NCBI RefSeq assembly: GCF_000420625.1 | Contig: NZ_ATVH01000013.1 | Coordinates: forward strand, 186,001-250,000 | Direction: 5' to 3' | Source: Fodinicurvata sediminis DSM 21159 | GTDB taxonomy: Bacteria; Pseudomonadota; Alphaproteobacteria; Kiloniellales; DSM-21159 | Length of the DNA stretch: 64,000 nucleotides | In this document: positions 27,262-35,800 of the stretch, piece by piece | Layout of the letters: each line of letters starts with the position of its first letter | How positions within the stretch are numbered: the stretch's first letter is position 1 | Position numbers and translations under genes: made by a program | Notes under the pieces: model-generated | The model's database searches: none | Told to the model about the DNA's origin: nothing | The model's input: the letters and a program-made list of their open reading frames with translations, nothing else

Positions 27262-27675
27262 ATGTACAAGAAGATTCTGGTTCCGGTCGACCTCACCCAT
27301 GCCGAGAACCTTACAAAAGCCCTCGACACAGCAGCAGAACTGGCCAAGAGCTGGAAAGCGGAACTCTGCTATGTCGGCGTAACGCCGGAAACGCCCTCGC
27401 CGGTGGCACATACGCCAAAGGAATATGGCGAGAAACTTGCCGCCTTCGCCAACAAGCAGGGCGAGAGCCACGGCGTAAAGACGGATTCCGTCTACTACAC
27501 CTCGACGGACCCGGCGATCGACATCAACAAGACCTTGCGCAAGGCGATCGAGGAATCCGGCGCGGATCTGGTGGTCATGGCCAGCCATGTGCCGAATGTC
27601 CTGGACTATGTCTGGGCCTCGCACGGCGGCTACATCGCCGAGCATGCCGATACCTCGGTCTTCATCGTGCGCTGA
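27262..27675 (+). CDS. Universal stress protein (UspA family)
   Basis: 137 residues of the Usp fold: MYKKILVPVDLTHAENLTKALDTA opens the first strand and helix, and DLVVMASHVPNVLDYVWASHGGYIAEHADTSVFIVR closes it. The usual ATP-binding G-x2-G-x9-G(S/T) loop is not well conserved, so this may be the non-ATP-binding type. It is followed 46 bases later by a BCCT transporter. Usp proteins encoded beside transporters often modulate them; TeaD beside the ectoine transporter TeaABC is an example. Start ATG follows GGGGGAAAC. Confidence 0.9.
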   Translation: MYKKILVPVDLTHAENLTKALDTAAELAKSWKAELCYVGVTPETPSPVAHTPKEYGEKLAAFANKQGESHGVKTDSVYYTSTDPAIDINKTLRKAIEESGADLVVMASHVPNVLDYVWASHGGYIAEHADTSVFIVR

Positions 27676-27721
27676 TGCGCATAGGTCTTGAACAGCAACT
27701 ATGACAAGGGAGGGGCAATAG

Positions 27722-29371
27722 ATGCAGGAAGATCCCAATAACCCCAACGAAGGGGAGGAAGCGGTCCCGGAGCCCGAGGGCGCGACCGAGACAATCGATA
27801 CCGACTACCAGGTCGGTCAGGACAACATTCAACCCAAGATCGGTCCGTTCGGGCTTGATATCCACAACCCTGTTTTCGTGGTCTCGGGGCTCATCGTGGT
27901 TGCCTTCGTGCTGCTCACGATCATCTTCCAGGATGCGGCCGGCCCCGCTTTCGAAGAATTGCGTGGCTTTCTGACATCGCGCTTCGACTGGTTCTTCCTG
28001 ATCGGGGGCAATGTCTTCGTGATTCTCTGTCTGGCGCTAATCGTCACCCCGCTGGGCAATGTCAGGTTGGGCGGCAAGGAGGCCACCCCAGACCATAGCT
28101 ATTTCGGCTGGTTCTCCATGCTGTTCGCCGCGGGTATGGGCATCGGCCTGATGTTCTATGGCGTTGCCGAGCCGATTGCACACTACGGCACCTCCATGGG
28201 CGGCACGACCGTCGAGGACGGCGTCCGCACGGACTGGGCCCCACTGGGAGCAGCCGAAGGCAACGAAGTGGAGGCCCGCCGCCTGGGTATGGCCGCAACG
28301 ATCTTCCACTGGGGGCTCCACCCCTGGGCGATCTATGCCATCGTTGCCCTTGCCTTGGCCCTCTTCTCCTTCAACAAGGGCCTGCCGCTGACCATCCGCT
28401 CCATGTTCTATCCGATCTTCGGCGACAAGGTCTGGGGCTGGCCGGGCCACATCATCGACATCCTGGCGGTTTTTGCCACGCTGTTTGGCTTGTCGACATC
28501 ACTGGGATTGGGAGCTACCCAGGCTATTGCGGGGCTGAATTTCGTCTTCGGACTGCCTGACAGTATCAACGCACAGGTAATTCTGATCATCCTCATCACC
28601 GCTTTTGCCCTGATATCGGTGCTCCGTGGTCTGGAGGGCGGCGTCAAGGTCCTCTCAGAAATCAACATGGGACTGGCCGCCATCCTTCTGTTCTTCGTCA
28701 TCGTGGTTGGCCCGACACTTGCCATTGCCACCGGCTTCTTCAGTAATCTTCTGGCATATGGCCAGGAAGTGATTCCACTGTCCAACCCCTTCGGGCGTGA
28801 CGATGACAACTTCCGTCAGGGCTGGACCTCGTTCTACTGGGCCTGGTGGATTTCCTGGTCACCGTTCGTGGGCATGTTCATCGCCCGCGTCAGCCGTGGC
28901 CGCACGGTACGCGAGTTCATCACCTGCGTGCTGCTTATCCCCTCGGTAGTTTCGGTTCTGTGGATGACCGCCTTCGGCGGAACAGCCATTACCCTGATCA
29001 ACGAGGCCGGCATGAGCCAGATTGCCGATGCGGCACTCGAATTGAAGCTGTTCGAGATGCTGAATGGCCTGCCACTTGCAACCATCACATCCATAGTTGG
29101 CGTAGTCCTGGTGATCGTTTTCTTCGTCACCTCATCCGACTCGGGCAGTCTGGTGATTGACACCATCACGGCCGGCGGCAAGGTTAATGCTCCAGTCAGC
29201 CAGCGTGTCTTCTGGTGCACCTTCGAGGGTCTGGTGGCGATTGCACTGCTGATCGGCGGTGGACTGGGCGCATTGCAGGCGGCGGCCGTCTCTACCGGTC
29301 TGCCGTTTACAGTCGTCTTGCTGCTCGGCTGTTACGCCATCGTGAGGGGCCTGATGCGCGAACCACGCTGA
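27722..29371 (+). CDS. BCCT family betaine/choline/carnitine-type transporter
   Basis: 549 residues with 12 predicted transmembrane helices and a 45-residue acidic N-terminal tail. Family features: AAGMGIGLMFYGVAEPIAHYG in helix 3, and WTSFYWAWWISWSPFVGMFIARVSRGRTVREF with the Trp/aromatic residues that form the quaternary-ammonium cage. This suggests uptake of glycine betaine, choline or another quaternary ammonium solute, for osmoprotection or as carbon and nitrogen source. The short C-terminus lacks a long regulatory tail, so osmosensing through it is less likely. Probably cotranscribed with the universal stress gene and controlled by the inverted repeat upstream. Confidence 0.92.
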   Translation: MQEDPNNPNEGEEAVPEPEGATETIDTDYQVGQDNIQPKIGPFGLDIHNPVFVVSGLIVVAFVLLTIIFQDAAGPAFEELRGFLTSRFDWFFLIGGNVFVILCLALIVTPLGNVRLGGKEATPDHSYFGWFSMLFAAGMGIGLMFYGVAEPIAHYGTSMGGTTVEDGVRTDWAPLGAAEGNEVEARRLGMAATIFHWGLHPWAIYAIVALALALFSFNKGLPLTIRSMFYPIFGDKVWGWPGHIIDILAVFATLFGLSTSLGLGATQAIAGLNFVFGLPDSINAQVILIILITAFALISVLRGLEGGVKVLSEINMGLAAILLFFVIVVGPTLAIATGFFSNLLAYGQEVIPLSNPFGRDDDNFRQGWTSFYWAWWISWSPFVGMFIARVSRGRTVREFITCVLLIPSVVSVLWMTAFGGTAITLINEAGMSQIADAALELKLFEMLNGLPLATITSIVGVVLVIVFFVTSSDSGSLVIDTITAGGKVNAPVSQRVFWCTFEGLVAIALLIGGGLGALQAAAVSTGLPFTVVLLLGCYAIVRGLMREPR

Positions 29372-29395
29372 AGACCCACACATACAGGCAGGAAG

Positions 29396-29424
29396 AGGGG
29401 CGTCGCATCAACGGCGCCCCTTTT
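29396..29424 (+). terminator. Rho-independent terminator after the BCCT gene
   Basis: AGGGGCG (29396-29402) pairs with CGCCCCT (29415-29421) followed by TTTT, 24 bases after the transporter stop. The remaining 170 bases up to the minus-strand TPR gene contain nothing I can identify. Confidence 0.7.
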
Positions 29425-29592
29425 GCGTGCATAAGAATCTCACTGGAATGCGTCCTGATAAAAGTCGTTAAAGTGGCCGTTCCACTTCCGTTCGGGCCCA
29501 GTTGGCAGGTCCACCCAGCCCTGCCTGCCGGACGTCGAGTCGGCGGGTATGAAGCGCTGATTTGTTGGCCGATCACGAATTGGATGGGCCCG

Positions 29593-31638
29593 TCAGGTCT
29601 TCCAGTTCACCTCTGCGCGAGGGTCGGGCTTGTAGGTGAAATAGGTGCCTGTGTGTATAGTCCGTTCCAGATGCTCGCCAAGGCCCGGATGATGGTGGGC
29701 GATCCGCTCGAGGGTGTATCGTAGCGAACGGGTTGCGCTGGTGCGTGCGCGCTCGAAACCATCACCAATGGTTCGAGCCCGGCCATTCAGACCAACGCCG
29801 CGGCAGAGTTCATCGATGAGAAACTGGCGGTCGGCCCGTGCCAGCTCCGCCCGATGCAAGTCGTTGGCAGCCTCCGCCTCCGCGATGTCCTCCTCCGTCT
29901 CGGCAAGCCGCTGCCGGTATGCCTCGCGGGCCTTCGAATCGAACACCTCCAGGCCGCATTGCGCATCCATGCCGGAAGCATCCGCAGAACCTCCAACCGG
30001 GTAGGCGCCTCGCTCCACGGCCACCAGGTCGAGCACGTGGAACTCCCGGCCGGGTTCTGCCAGCAGGCGCTCCAGGTAGCGCATGCCCTTGAGGTCTTTA
30101 AGGCGCACGGTGCGGCCATCGAAGGTCACCGTGCGCATCTCTCCCTCCCGGCGAAAGACGCACTGTTCGCGGGTCGCCGCCGTCCCTACAGATACCGACG
30201 GAACCTCTTCACGAGCCAGGTCAGCCCAGGGTCTGGCGTTGAGTGCCTCAAGGGCCCGACAGGCGGCGTCAAGTTCCAGCTCGGCGGTGTTGTCGTCGCC
30301 CGCCGCTCGGTGGGCTGCCGCCAGGATAACACGCAGTGTCGCCGCCTCGAACGGCATGCGCAGCGACACCCATTCCATGACGGCCTCGCTCAGCAGGCGG
30401 ATAGCCTCGCAGTGCTGCCCGTCATGCAACGCCAAGCGTCCCTTCGCGGCGAGCGCGGAGGTCTGCAATGTGCGGCTCTGGTACATTTGGGCGATCTCGG
30501 TAAGATCGGCCGCGGCGGTACGGGCCGCCTGGTCATCACCGGCGGCCAGCGCGATAACCACCTGGGCCTCCCGCAGAGGCGCCCGCCGCAGGCCACCCGA
30601 AGGCGGGCGCTCCTTCGAGGGGATGTCGAACGGATGCTCGAGGGCACTCTCGATCATCGCCGAGGCCTCCTCAACCCGGCCCTGGGCCAGTCGCAGCAAT
30701 GCCAGTCCCGGCTGAGGCAGCCAGGCATTCTGGTGTGCCGCCAGAAAGGCTTCTTCAGCCCCTGCGAAATCGCCCTTGCGCAGTCTCGCGTTGCCAAGCT
30801 CGGTCAGTGGCCAGCCGAACTCCCGCCGCATCCACGGGCGCAGCTCTTCGCATGCCAGCAGCGCCTCCTGCTCGGCTTCGTCACAGGGGCCTCGCAGGCG
30901 CATGATCTCCGCCCGGTGCACCCGGCAGCGTCCGTTGAGTCCGCCGAACGCAGCCCCCTGACGCCATCGTTCCATTGCTTCGGTCCATTCCTCGGCACGG
31001 TCATGCTGGCCGATCCACTGCATCGCGCAGATAACCTCGCACCACATCTGGCCCGTGGTGAGGGGGTCGAGATTGCCGGAACTCAGCTCCACGGCAACAT
31101 CGTCCAGCGCTTTCAGCCCTTCATCGATGTCGCCGTCATGGATCCAGACCCGTGCCAGGGCGACCTGCCCGATGATCGACGGCGGAGCCAGCTCGTGCCT
31201 TTTTCCTCCCTCCATGGCCTTGCGCGCCCAATGCCCCGTCCCCGGCATATCGCCACACATCAGGCGCTCGTAGGTCCGCACCGCGGCGAGCCACGCCCAG
31301 ACCGGGCTGTCGGGCGCATCGTTTATCAGGCACTCCGCGCGTGACAGCCACGCACGCACGGTGGCCATCAGGCCCGAGTCCATCATCAAGTACATGCCCA
31401 TCATGACGGCGGCGAAGGCAGCACCGTGAGTTTGGCCGTCTTCCAGGTGGAACTGATAAAGCTGCCCGTAGGCAGCCAGCGTTCCTTCCAGGTCGCCTGC
31501 GCCGTACGCCGCCTGTGCCCGCAGCTCCAACAGCTCGGCCGAGGGTGAGATGGACAGTTCGGCAAGCAGGGTCTGGGCCCGGGCGAAGTCCCCGGCATCG
31601 AGGGCGACACGAATCGGCGAGAAGTCTGCGTCCGTCAT
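29593..31638 (-). CDS. TPR-repeat protein with an actinobacterial-type C-terminal module
   Basis: 681 residues from ATG 31638 (the frame is open to 31737, but AAGGGT and start position favour 31638). About residues 1-480 form helical TPR-like pairs. The C-terminal 190 residues carry VRLKDLKGMRYLERLLAEPGR, FHVLDLVAVERGAYP, a coiled stretch AYRQRLAETEEDIAEAEAANDL, and IAHHHPGLGEHLERTIHTGTYF. I recognise that module as one common at the end of large ATPase/LuxR and TPR proteins of Actinobacteria. It may be a winged-helix DNA-binding or signalling region, but its function is not established. Divergent from a truncated haemoglobin over 105 bases with two palindromes. Probably acquired by transfer. 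Confidence 0.75.
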   Translation of the reverse strand: MTDADFSPIRVALDAGDFARAQTLLAELSISPSAELLELRAQAAYGAGDLEGTLAAYGQLYQFHLEDGQTHGAAFAAVMMGMYLMMDSGLMATVRAWLSRAECLINDAPDSPVWAWLAAVRTYERLMCGDMPGTGHWARKAMEGGKRHELAPPSIIGQVALARVWIHDGDIDEGLKALDDVAVELSSGNLDPLTTGQMWCEVICAMQWIGQHDRAEEWTEAMERWRQGAAFGGLNGRCRVHRAEIMRLRGPCDEAEQEALLACEELRPWMRREFGWPLTELGNARLRKGDFAGAEEAFLAAHQNAWLPQPGLALLRLAQGRVEEASAMIESALEHPFDIPSKERPPSGGLRRAPLREAQVVIALAAGDDQAARTAAADLTEIAQMYQSRTLQTSALAAKGRLALHDGQHCEAIRLLSEAVMEWVSLRMPFEAATLRVILAAAHRAAGDDNTAELELDAACRALEALNARPWADLAREEVPSVSVGTAATREQCVFRREGEMRTVTFDGRTVRLKDLKGMRYLERLLAEPGREFHVLDLVAVERGAYPVGGSADASGMDAQCGLEVFDSKAREAYRQRLAETEEDIAEAEAANDLHRAELARADRQFLIDELCRGVGLNGRARTIGDGFERARTSATRSLRYTLERIAHHHPGLGEHLERTIHTGTYFTYKPDPRAEVNWKT

Positions 31639-31662
31639 GGCTCGGCACCCTTTGTCGCGGTT

Positions 31663-31708
31663 GTAACAAGGGTTGTTACGTCTATCGGACAGGTGCGCGG
31701 TGCACCTG
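31663..31708. promoter_or_regulatory. Two inverted repeats in the TPR/haemoglobin divergent control region
   Basis: GTAACAA-GGG-TTGTTAC (31663-31679) is a perfect 7-bp dyad. CAGGTGC-N5-GCACCTG (31690-31708) is a second perfect 7-bp dyad 10 bases further on. Both lie in the gap between two genes transcribed apart, where an autoregulated repressor would bind. Which protein binds them is unknown. Confidence 0.55.
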
Positions 31709-31743
31709 CCTGAAAACGTAAAGCAGTAAAGGAGCATTTTGCC

Positions 31744-32112
31744 ATGAGTGAAACGCTTTATGACAGACTAGGCCGCAAGGATGGTATCGACAAGCTCTGT
31801 AACCGCATCGTCGATCTCCATCTCCAGAACGAGGTCGTCAATCCCCGATACAAGGCCCTCACCGACGAAGAGACGGATCACGCCCGCGAGAAGGTCAAGG
31901 AGTTTCTCGCGGCCGGTTCCGGCGGACCGGTGGAGTACACAGGTCGATCAATGATCGAAACGCATACCGGCATGAACGTCAGCGCGGCCGAATTCGTCGC
32001 CGTGGTCGACGACATCATGCAGGCGATGAGGGAGATGGATTATCCGCAGCCGGTCTGCGACGAAGTGTTGGGCATCGCCTATTCGCTCAAGGAAGAAATC
32101 GTTCACAGATAA
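31744..32112 (+). CDS. glbN: Truncated haemoglobin, group 1
   Basis: 122 residues of the 2/2 globin fold. YDRLGRKDGIDKLCNRIVDLHL starts the B helix region, and His74 in ETHTGMNVS is the proximal haem ligand; the GGPVEYTGRSM loop is typical of group 1. These proteins bind oxygen or nitric oxide and are linked to nitrosative stress defence or oxygen delivery. ATG 31744 has an AAAGGAG site. It is divergent from the TPR protein and probably monocistronic. A GC-rich imperfect hairpin (about 32132-32156) follows without a T-run. The 200 bases to the next gene contain nothing else I can assign. Confidence 0.92.
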   Translation: MSETLYDRLGRKDGIDKLCNRIVDLHLQNEVVNPRYKALTDEETDHAREKVKEFLAAGSGGPVEYTGRSMIETHTGMNVSAAEFVAVVDDIMQAMREMDYPQPVCDEVLGIAYSLKEEIVHR

Positions 32113-32312
32113 GTACAGGGCAGGTGAGTCTGGGGGCGGGCCCTTGGCCCGTCCCTATCAATAGACCACTTGCGTGAATTTTGCGATTCACGGAACCGGG
32201 GCTGATCTGAGTGCTTCAGCGTATTGTTTCGAACTTCAGAACAAGCGCCTGCCCTGGCGCCGGTCGGATAACACTTGAGTCAACACGCAAAATCCGTGCG
32301 TGAGGAGGAGAC

Positions 32313-32747
32313 ATGAACAGCACCAAAAGCCATGAGGGACACTGCTTCTGTGGCGCCGTGGAACTGCTTGTCAGCGGTGAACCGGAGGCCATGGGTTACT
32401 GTCACTGCGAATCCTGCAGGCACTGGTCCGCCGGGCCGGTAAACGCCTTCTCCCTATGGAAACCGGAGGCCGTCCAGGTCACCAGGGGCGAGGAGAACAC
32501 CGTCACCTATCAGAAAACACCGCAAAGCCATCGCAAATGGTGCAGAACCTGTGGTGGACACCTTCTCACTGAACACCCGGAACTCGACCTGACAGACGTC
32601 TATCCCGCGATTCTGTCCGAGTTTCCGTTCAGCCCGGGGGTTCACGTGCATTACCAGGAAACGGTCCTGCGGATACGGGACGGACTGCCGAAATTCCGGG
32701 ACCTGCCCGAAGAGATCGGCGGATCCGGCATCAGTATGGCGGAATAG
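32313..32747 (+). CDS. GFA (CENP-V) fold zinc protein
   Basis: 144 residues. The zinc-binding pattern of the GFA family is complete: HCFCGAVEL at the start, CHCESCRHWS, and WCRTCGGHL. The family includes glutathione-dependent formaldehyde-activating enzyme Gfa, but most members are of unknown reaction, so I do not call it Gfa. Start ATG 32313 has GAGGAGGAG. It is isolated between the haemoglobin gene and the tRNA. Confidence 0.88.
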   Translation: MNSTKSHEGHCFCGAVELLVSGEPEAMGYCHCESCRHWSAGPVNAFSLWKPEAVQVTRGEENTVTYQKTPQSHRKWCRTCGGHLLTEHPELDLTDVYPAILSEFPFSPGVHVHYQETVLRIRDGLPKFRDLPEEIGGSGISMAE

Positions 32748-32757
32748 AGCACCCCCG

Positions 32758-32950
32758 GTTCAATCGATCCGGGTCATAGCCGGCGACTTTGAACTGATTG
32801 GCGCATTCGGCTGGTGTGAAGAGATCGACGACCCGATCGGACTCGTAAGCTTCATGCACTATGATCTGGGATATATCGATCTGGAACAGAAAACCTTGCA
32901 GACCATAAGCAACCCTTTTGCAAAAAGGGTGTAACCCATGTCTCCGGTAT
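32758..32950 (+). pseudogene. Degenerate fragment resembling the C-terminus of an IS481-type transposase
   Basis: The frame through 32758-32935 has no start codon. It reads VIAGDFELIGAFGWCEEIDD, then FMHYDLGYIDLEQ and NPFAKRV, an in-frame TAA, then PMSPVSNVNHLSR. The DLGYIDLEQKTL...NPF...PMSPV pattern is one I associate with the tail of IS481-like transposases, here interrupted by a stop and lacking the DDE core. It lies next to tRNA-Gly. The recognition is from memory and uncertain; it could be another vanished gene. Confidence 0.4.
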
Positions 32951-32990
32951 CAAATGTAAACCATCTGTCCAGAACGGACCCTTGTGGATA

Positions 32991-33065
32991 TGGAGCGGGC
33001 GATGGGATTCGAACCCACGACCCCAACCTTGGCAAGGTTGTGCTCTACCCCTGAGCTACGCCCGC
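32991..33065 (-). tRNA. tRNA-Gly (anticodon GCC)
   Basis: The minus strand reads GCGGGCG at the 5' end of the acceptor stem, pairing with CGCCCGC at the 3' end. The D-arm is AGCTC-AGGGGTA-GAGC. The anticodon stem CAACC/GGTTG encloses TTGCCAA (anticodon GCC), and the T-arm contains GGTTCGAATCC. The CCA tail is encoded (TGG at 32991-32993 on the plus strand). All stems pair, so the gene looks intact. Confidence 0.97.
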
Positions 33066-33185
33066 GTCCTGTAGGGTGTTGGGGATTTAACGCCTTGGAC
33101 GATGCAATGCAAGAGTCTTTCTGCAGAGTTTTTCAAACCGCTTCTTGACGCCCCTTGGTGCTTTATCAGGCTGGATTTGCGCGCT

Positions 33186-33743
33186 ATGGTCGCCGCCATG
33201 AGCGAAACAGAGCAAAATGGCGAGGTCCTGGCCCAGTTGGCCGATGGCCGTGCCCCGGCAACACCGGAAGCCCTTTTCGATAAACTGGACGCGCTGGGCA
33301 TTGCCCACCGCACAGTGGAGCATCCGCCGCTTTACACCGTTGAGGAATCGCGCGCTCTACGTGGCGAATTGCCGGGTGGACATACCAAGAATCTCTTCCT
33401 GCGCAACAAGAAGGGGGGGATGTGGTTGGTCACCTGCCTGGAAGACCGCGCTATCGATCTGAAAGACCTGGGTGAACGCCTGGGCGGCTACCGTCTGTCC
33501 TTCGGCCGGCCTGAACGCCTCATGCAGTATCTGGGTGTAATTCCGGGCGCCGTCACGCCCTTTGCCGTCATCAATGACCACCAGGACGCAGTCCAGATGG
33601 TCCTGGATTCCGCGCTGCTGGACCATGATCCCCTGAATTTTCATCCCCTGGACAACAGCAGGACAACCGCCGTTTCGCCGAAGGACCTGCTGACCTTCCT
33701 CGAGGCGGTCGGACACTATCCGCAGGTGATATCTCTGGACTGA
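33186..33743 (+). CDS. YbaK/ProX family prolyl-tRNA deacylase (editing protein)
   Basis: About 185 residues (181 if ATG 33198 is used; neither has a strong ribosome site). Conserved parts: HRTVEHPPLYTVEE, GGHTKNLFLRNKKGGMWLV with the essential Lys region, and FGRPERLMQYLGVIPGAVTPFAVIND. Free-standing homologues of the prolyl-tRNA synthetase editing domain hydrolyse Ala-tRNA(Pro) or related misacylated tRNAs. The 'associated domain' wording in PrdX-type proteins describes the same fold. The gene lies between tRNA-Gly and the thioredoxin gene and appears monocistronic. Confidence 0.88.
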   Translation: MVAAMSETEQNGEVLAQLADGRAPATPEALFDKLDALGIAHRTVEHPPLYTVEESRALRGELPGGHTKNLFLRNKKGGMWLVTCLEDRAIDLKDLGERLGGYRLSFGRPERLMQYLGVIPGAVTPFAVINDHQDAVQMVLDSALLDHDPLNFHPLDNSRTTAVSPKDLLTFLEAVGHYPQVISLD

Positions 33744-33908
33744 GTTGGCGCTTTCCGCGCGGCGTGTGCTTTCTCCTACCCGCACACCCTTGTTTCGCGA
33801 CCTCCAAACCGCCACATTTGCGCTGTTGCCGGGCAACGGTCGTCAGGCTTTACGGCGGCATGTCCGGAACTATCTTGTCCAGACAGCAGCAAGGCGGAGT
33901 TATAAGAC

Positions 33909-34853
33909 ATGGAGCCTCTCATTGGCCTGTCCTCGTCCGGAAACGGATCACAGGAGCAAGCCGGCGCAGCCGGAGACCTGATCAAGGAATCGAACCTGCA
34001 GTCTTTCCGCGCCGATGTCATCGACGCTTCTATGCAGCAGCCCATCCTGGTTGATTTCTGGGCAGACTGGTGCGGTCCCTGCAAGCAGTTGGGCCCGGCA
34101 CTCGAAAAGGTCGTCAAGGAAGCACGCGGGACGGTCAAGCTGGTCAAGATCGACGTGGACCAGAACCAGGAGCTTGCGCAGCAGTTGCGCATCCAGTCCC
34201 TGCCTACGGTCTACGCCTTCTATCAGGGCCAGCCCATCGACGGTTTCCAGGGGGCACTGCCCGAAAGCCAGCTCAAGGAATTCATCACGCGCGTCACCGA
34301 GGCTGCAGGGGTCTCCGCACCCGGCGCCTCGACCGAGGAGTTGCTGCAACAGGCCGAAGCCCAGCGCAAGGAAGGGGAGACTGAAGAGGCCATGCAGACC
34401 TATATCTCGATCCTTGAGCAGGAATCCGAGAATGCCGGGGCCTTTGCTGGCCTGCTGCGCTGCCGGATTGACCTGGGTGACACGGAGGAAGTCGAGCAGG
34501 CGCTGGAAGACCTGAACGAGCCGCTGCGCAGCAGCCCCGAGATTCAGGCCGTGCATTCGGCCCTGGAGCTGGCGCGCGAAGCGGCCGAGAGCGGAGACGC
34601 CGACGAATTGGAAGCGCGCCTGGAGGCCAATCCCGCCGATCATCAGGCCCGCTTCGACCTGGCGCAGGCCCACTTCGCCCAGGGCCGCAAGGAAGCCGCG
34701 GCCGATGCCCTTCTGGAGATCATCCGCCGCCAGCGCGACTGGAATGAAGGAGCAGCCCGCGAGCAGCTTGTGAAGTACTTCGAGGCCTGGGGCCCCACGG
34801 ATCCCGTGACCCAGGACGCCCGGCGTCGCCTGTCGTCGCTGCTGTTCGCATGA
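33909..34853 (+). CDS. cnoX: Thioredoxin-TPR protein, CnoX (YbbN)-like
   Basis: 314 residues: a thioredoxin domain (about 28-135) with intact WCGPC (Cys55, Cys58), then TPR-type helices from about 150 to the end. E. coli CnoX (YbbN) is a chaperedoxin that protects proteins under hypochlorite and hands them to GroEL. Its CXXC is partly replaced, so this copy keeps redox activity, as in Caulobacter CnoX. Translationally coupled by ATGA with the LON-domain gene. The gene order cnoX-LON domain-Trm112 is a common alphaproteobacterial arrangement. Confidence 0.9.
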   Translation: MEPLIGLSSSGNGSQEQAGAAGDLIKESNLQSFRADVIDASMQQPILVDFWADWCGPCKQLGPALEKVVKEARGTVKLVKIDVDQNQELAQQLRIQSLPTVYAFYQGQPIDGFQGALPESQLKEFITRVTEAAGVSAPGASTEELLQQAEAQRKEGETEEAMQTYISILEQESENAGAFAGLLRCRIDLGDTEEVEQALEDLNEPLRSSPEIQAVHSALELAREAAESGDADELEARLEANPADHQARFDLAQAHFAQGRKEAAADALLEIIRRQRDWNEGAAREQLVKYFEAWGPTDPVTQDARRRLSSLLFA

Positions 34854-35536
34854 TTCGGGACCCTTTCGGCCCCGGCTTTGCCGAGCTGCCGGACGAATTG
34901 CCCATCTTTCCCCTGCCCGGCGCCCTGTTGTTGCCGGGCGGAAGCCTTCCGCTCAACATCTTCGAGCCGCGCTATCTCGCGATGGTCCGTGATGCGCTGG
35001 CCTGGCCGCGCCTGATCGGCATGATCCAGCCCAGACTACCGGCTGGCCGTGAGGACGAGGATTCGGACGAGGACGTCGGTGCGGCACCGGTCTACCAGAT
35101 CGGCTGCGCCGGGCGCATCAAGGCCTTTCAGGAAAACGGGGACGGACGCTGCCAGATTACGCTGAGCGGGCTTGTGCGCTTTCGGGTTTCCGAGGAGTTG
35201 CAGGGTCATGACGGCTATCGCCGCATCCGTCCCGACTGGTCGGCTTTCAAGGAGGACTTCTCCCCACAAAGCCTGTCCCAGGATTTCGAGCGCGATCGCC
35301 TGCAGACCATCCTGCAGGACTATTTCCAGTTGACCGGACTGTCTGCCGACTGGTCGTCCATCGAGGCCGCACCGGGAGAACGCCTGGTGACCTCGCTGTC
35401 CATGATCTGTCCCTTCGACCCGCGCGAGAAACAGGCTCTGCTCGAGGCACCGGACATGGACAAGCGCGCGGAAATCCTTATCACGATCCTCGAGATGGCC
35501 GTGATGGAAGCGCGCGCAGGCGCACGACAACATTGA
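34850..35536 (+). CDS. LON peptidase substrate-binding (N) domain protein
   Basis: 228 residues with only the LON N-terminal (PUA-like) domain: ELPIFPLPGALLLPGGSLPLNIFEPRYLAMVRDAL, then IGCAGRI and CQITLSGLVRFRV. There is no AAA or protease domain, so it is not a Lon protease but a stand-alone member, of unknown function. It overlaps cnoX by ATGA and precedes the Trm112-like gene by 33 bases, so the three form one transcription unit. Confidence 0.92.
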   Translation: MIRDPFGPGFAELPDELPIFPLPGALLLPGGSLPLNIFEPRYLAMVRDALAWPRLIGMIQPRLPAGREDEDSDEDVGAAPVYQIGCAGRIKAFQENGDGRCQITLSGLVRFRVSEELQGHDGYRRIRPDWSAFKEDFSPQSLSQDFERDRLQTILQDYFQLTGLSADWSSIEAAPGERLVTSLSMICPFDPREKQALLEAPDMDKRAEILITILEMAVMEARAGARQH

Positions 35537-35569
35537 AGCAGACCGGAGAGCCCTTTGGAGGACCAGGAG

Positions 35570-35773
35570 ATGAACAGCCCGTCCGACAGCCCATCGACCA
35601 GCGCCGTGGACCCCAAGCTGCTGGAAATCCTGGTTTGTCCCCTGACCAAGGGGCCGCTGGAATACGACCGCGAACGCAATGAACTGATCAGCCGTCAGGC
35701 CAAGCTGGCCTATCCGATTCGCGATGGCATTCCCATCATGCTGCCGGACGAGGCACGTGCCCTCGACGACTGA
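35570..35773 (+). CDS. Trm112/UPF0434 family small protein
   Basis: 67 residues. [26 protein letters not shown] and [16 protein letters not shown] are the conserved features. The family is a small zinc-ribbon-like protein; the second half of a Cys4 site is not present, as in many proteobacterial members. Trm112 in eukaryotes activates methyltransferases; the bacterial role is uncertain. ATG 35570 has GGAGGACCAGGAG upstream, so I prefer it to a TTG at 35555. Confidence 0.88.
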   Translation: MNSPSDSPSTSAVDPKLLEILVCPLTKGPLEYDRERNELISRQAKLAYPIRDGIPIMLPDEARALDD

Positions 35774-35800
35774 TAGCAAGGACCACGGGACAGAGCAGCC

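Noticed and set aside
29372-29592. Small gene between the BCCT terminator and the TPR gene
   Set aside because: The frames are short, lack ribosome sites and have no recognisable sequence.
34850-35536. Lon protease
   Set aside because: Only the N-terminal LON domain is present; there is no ATPase or protease domain.
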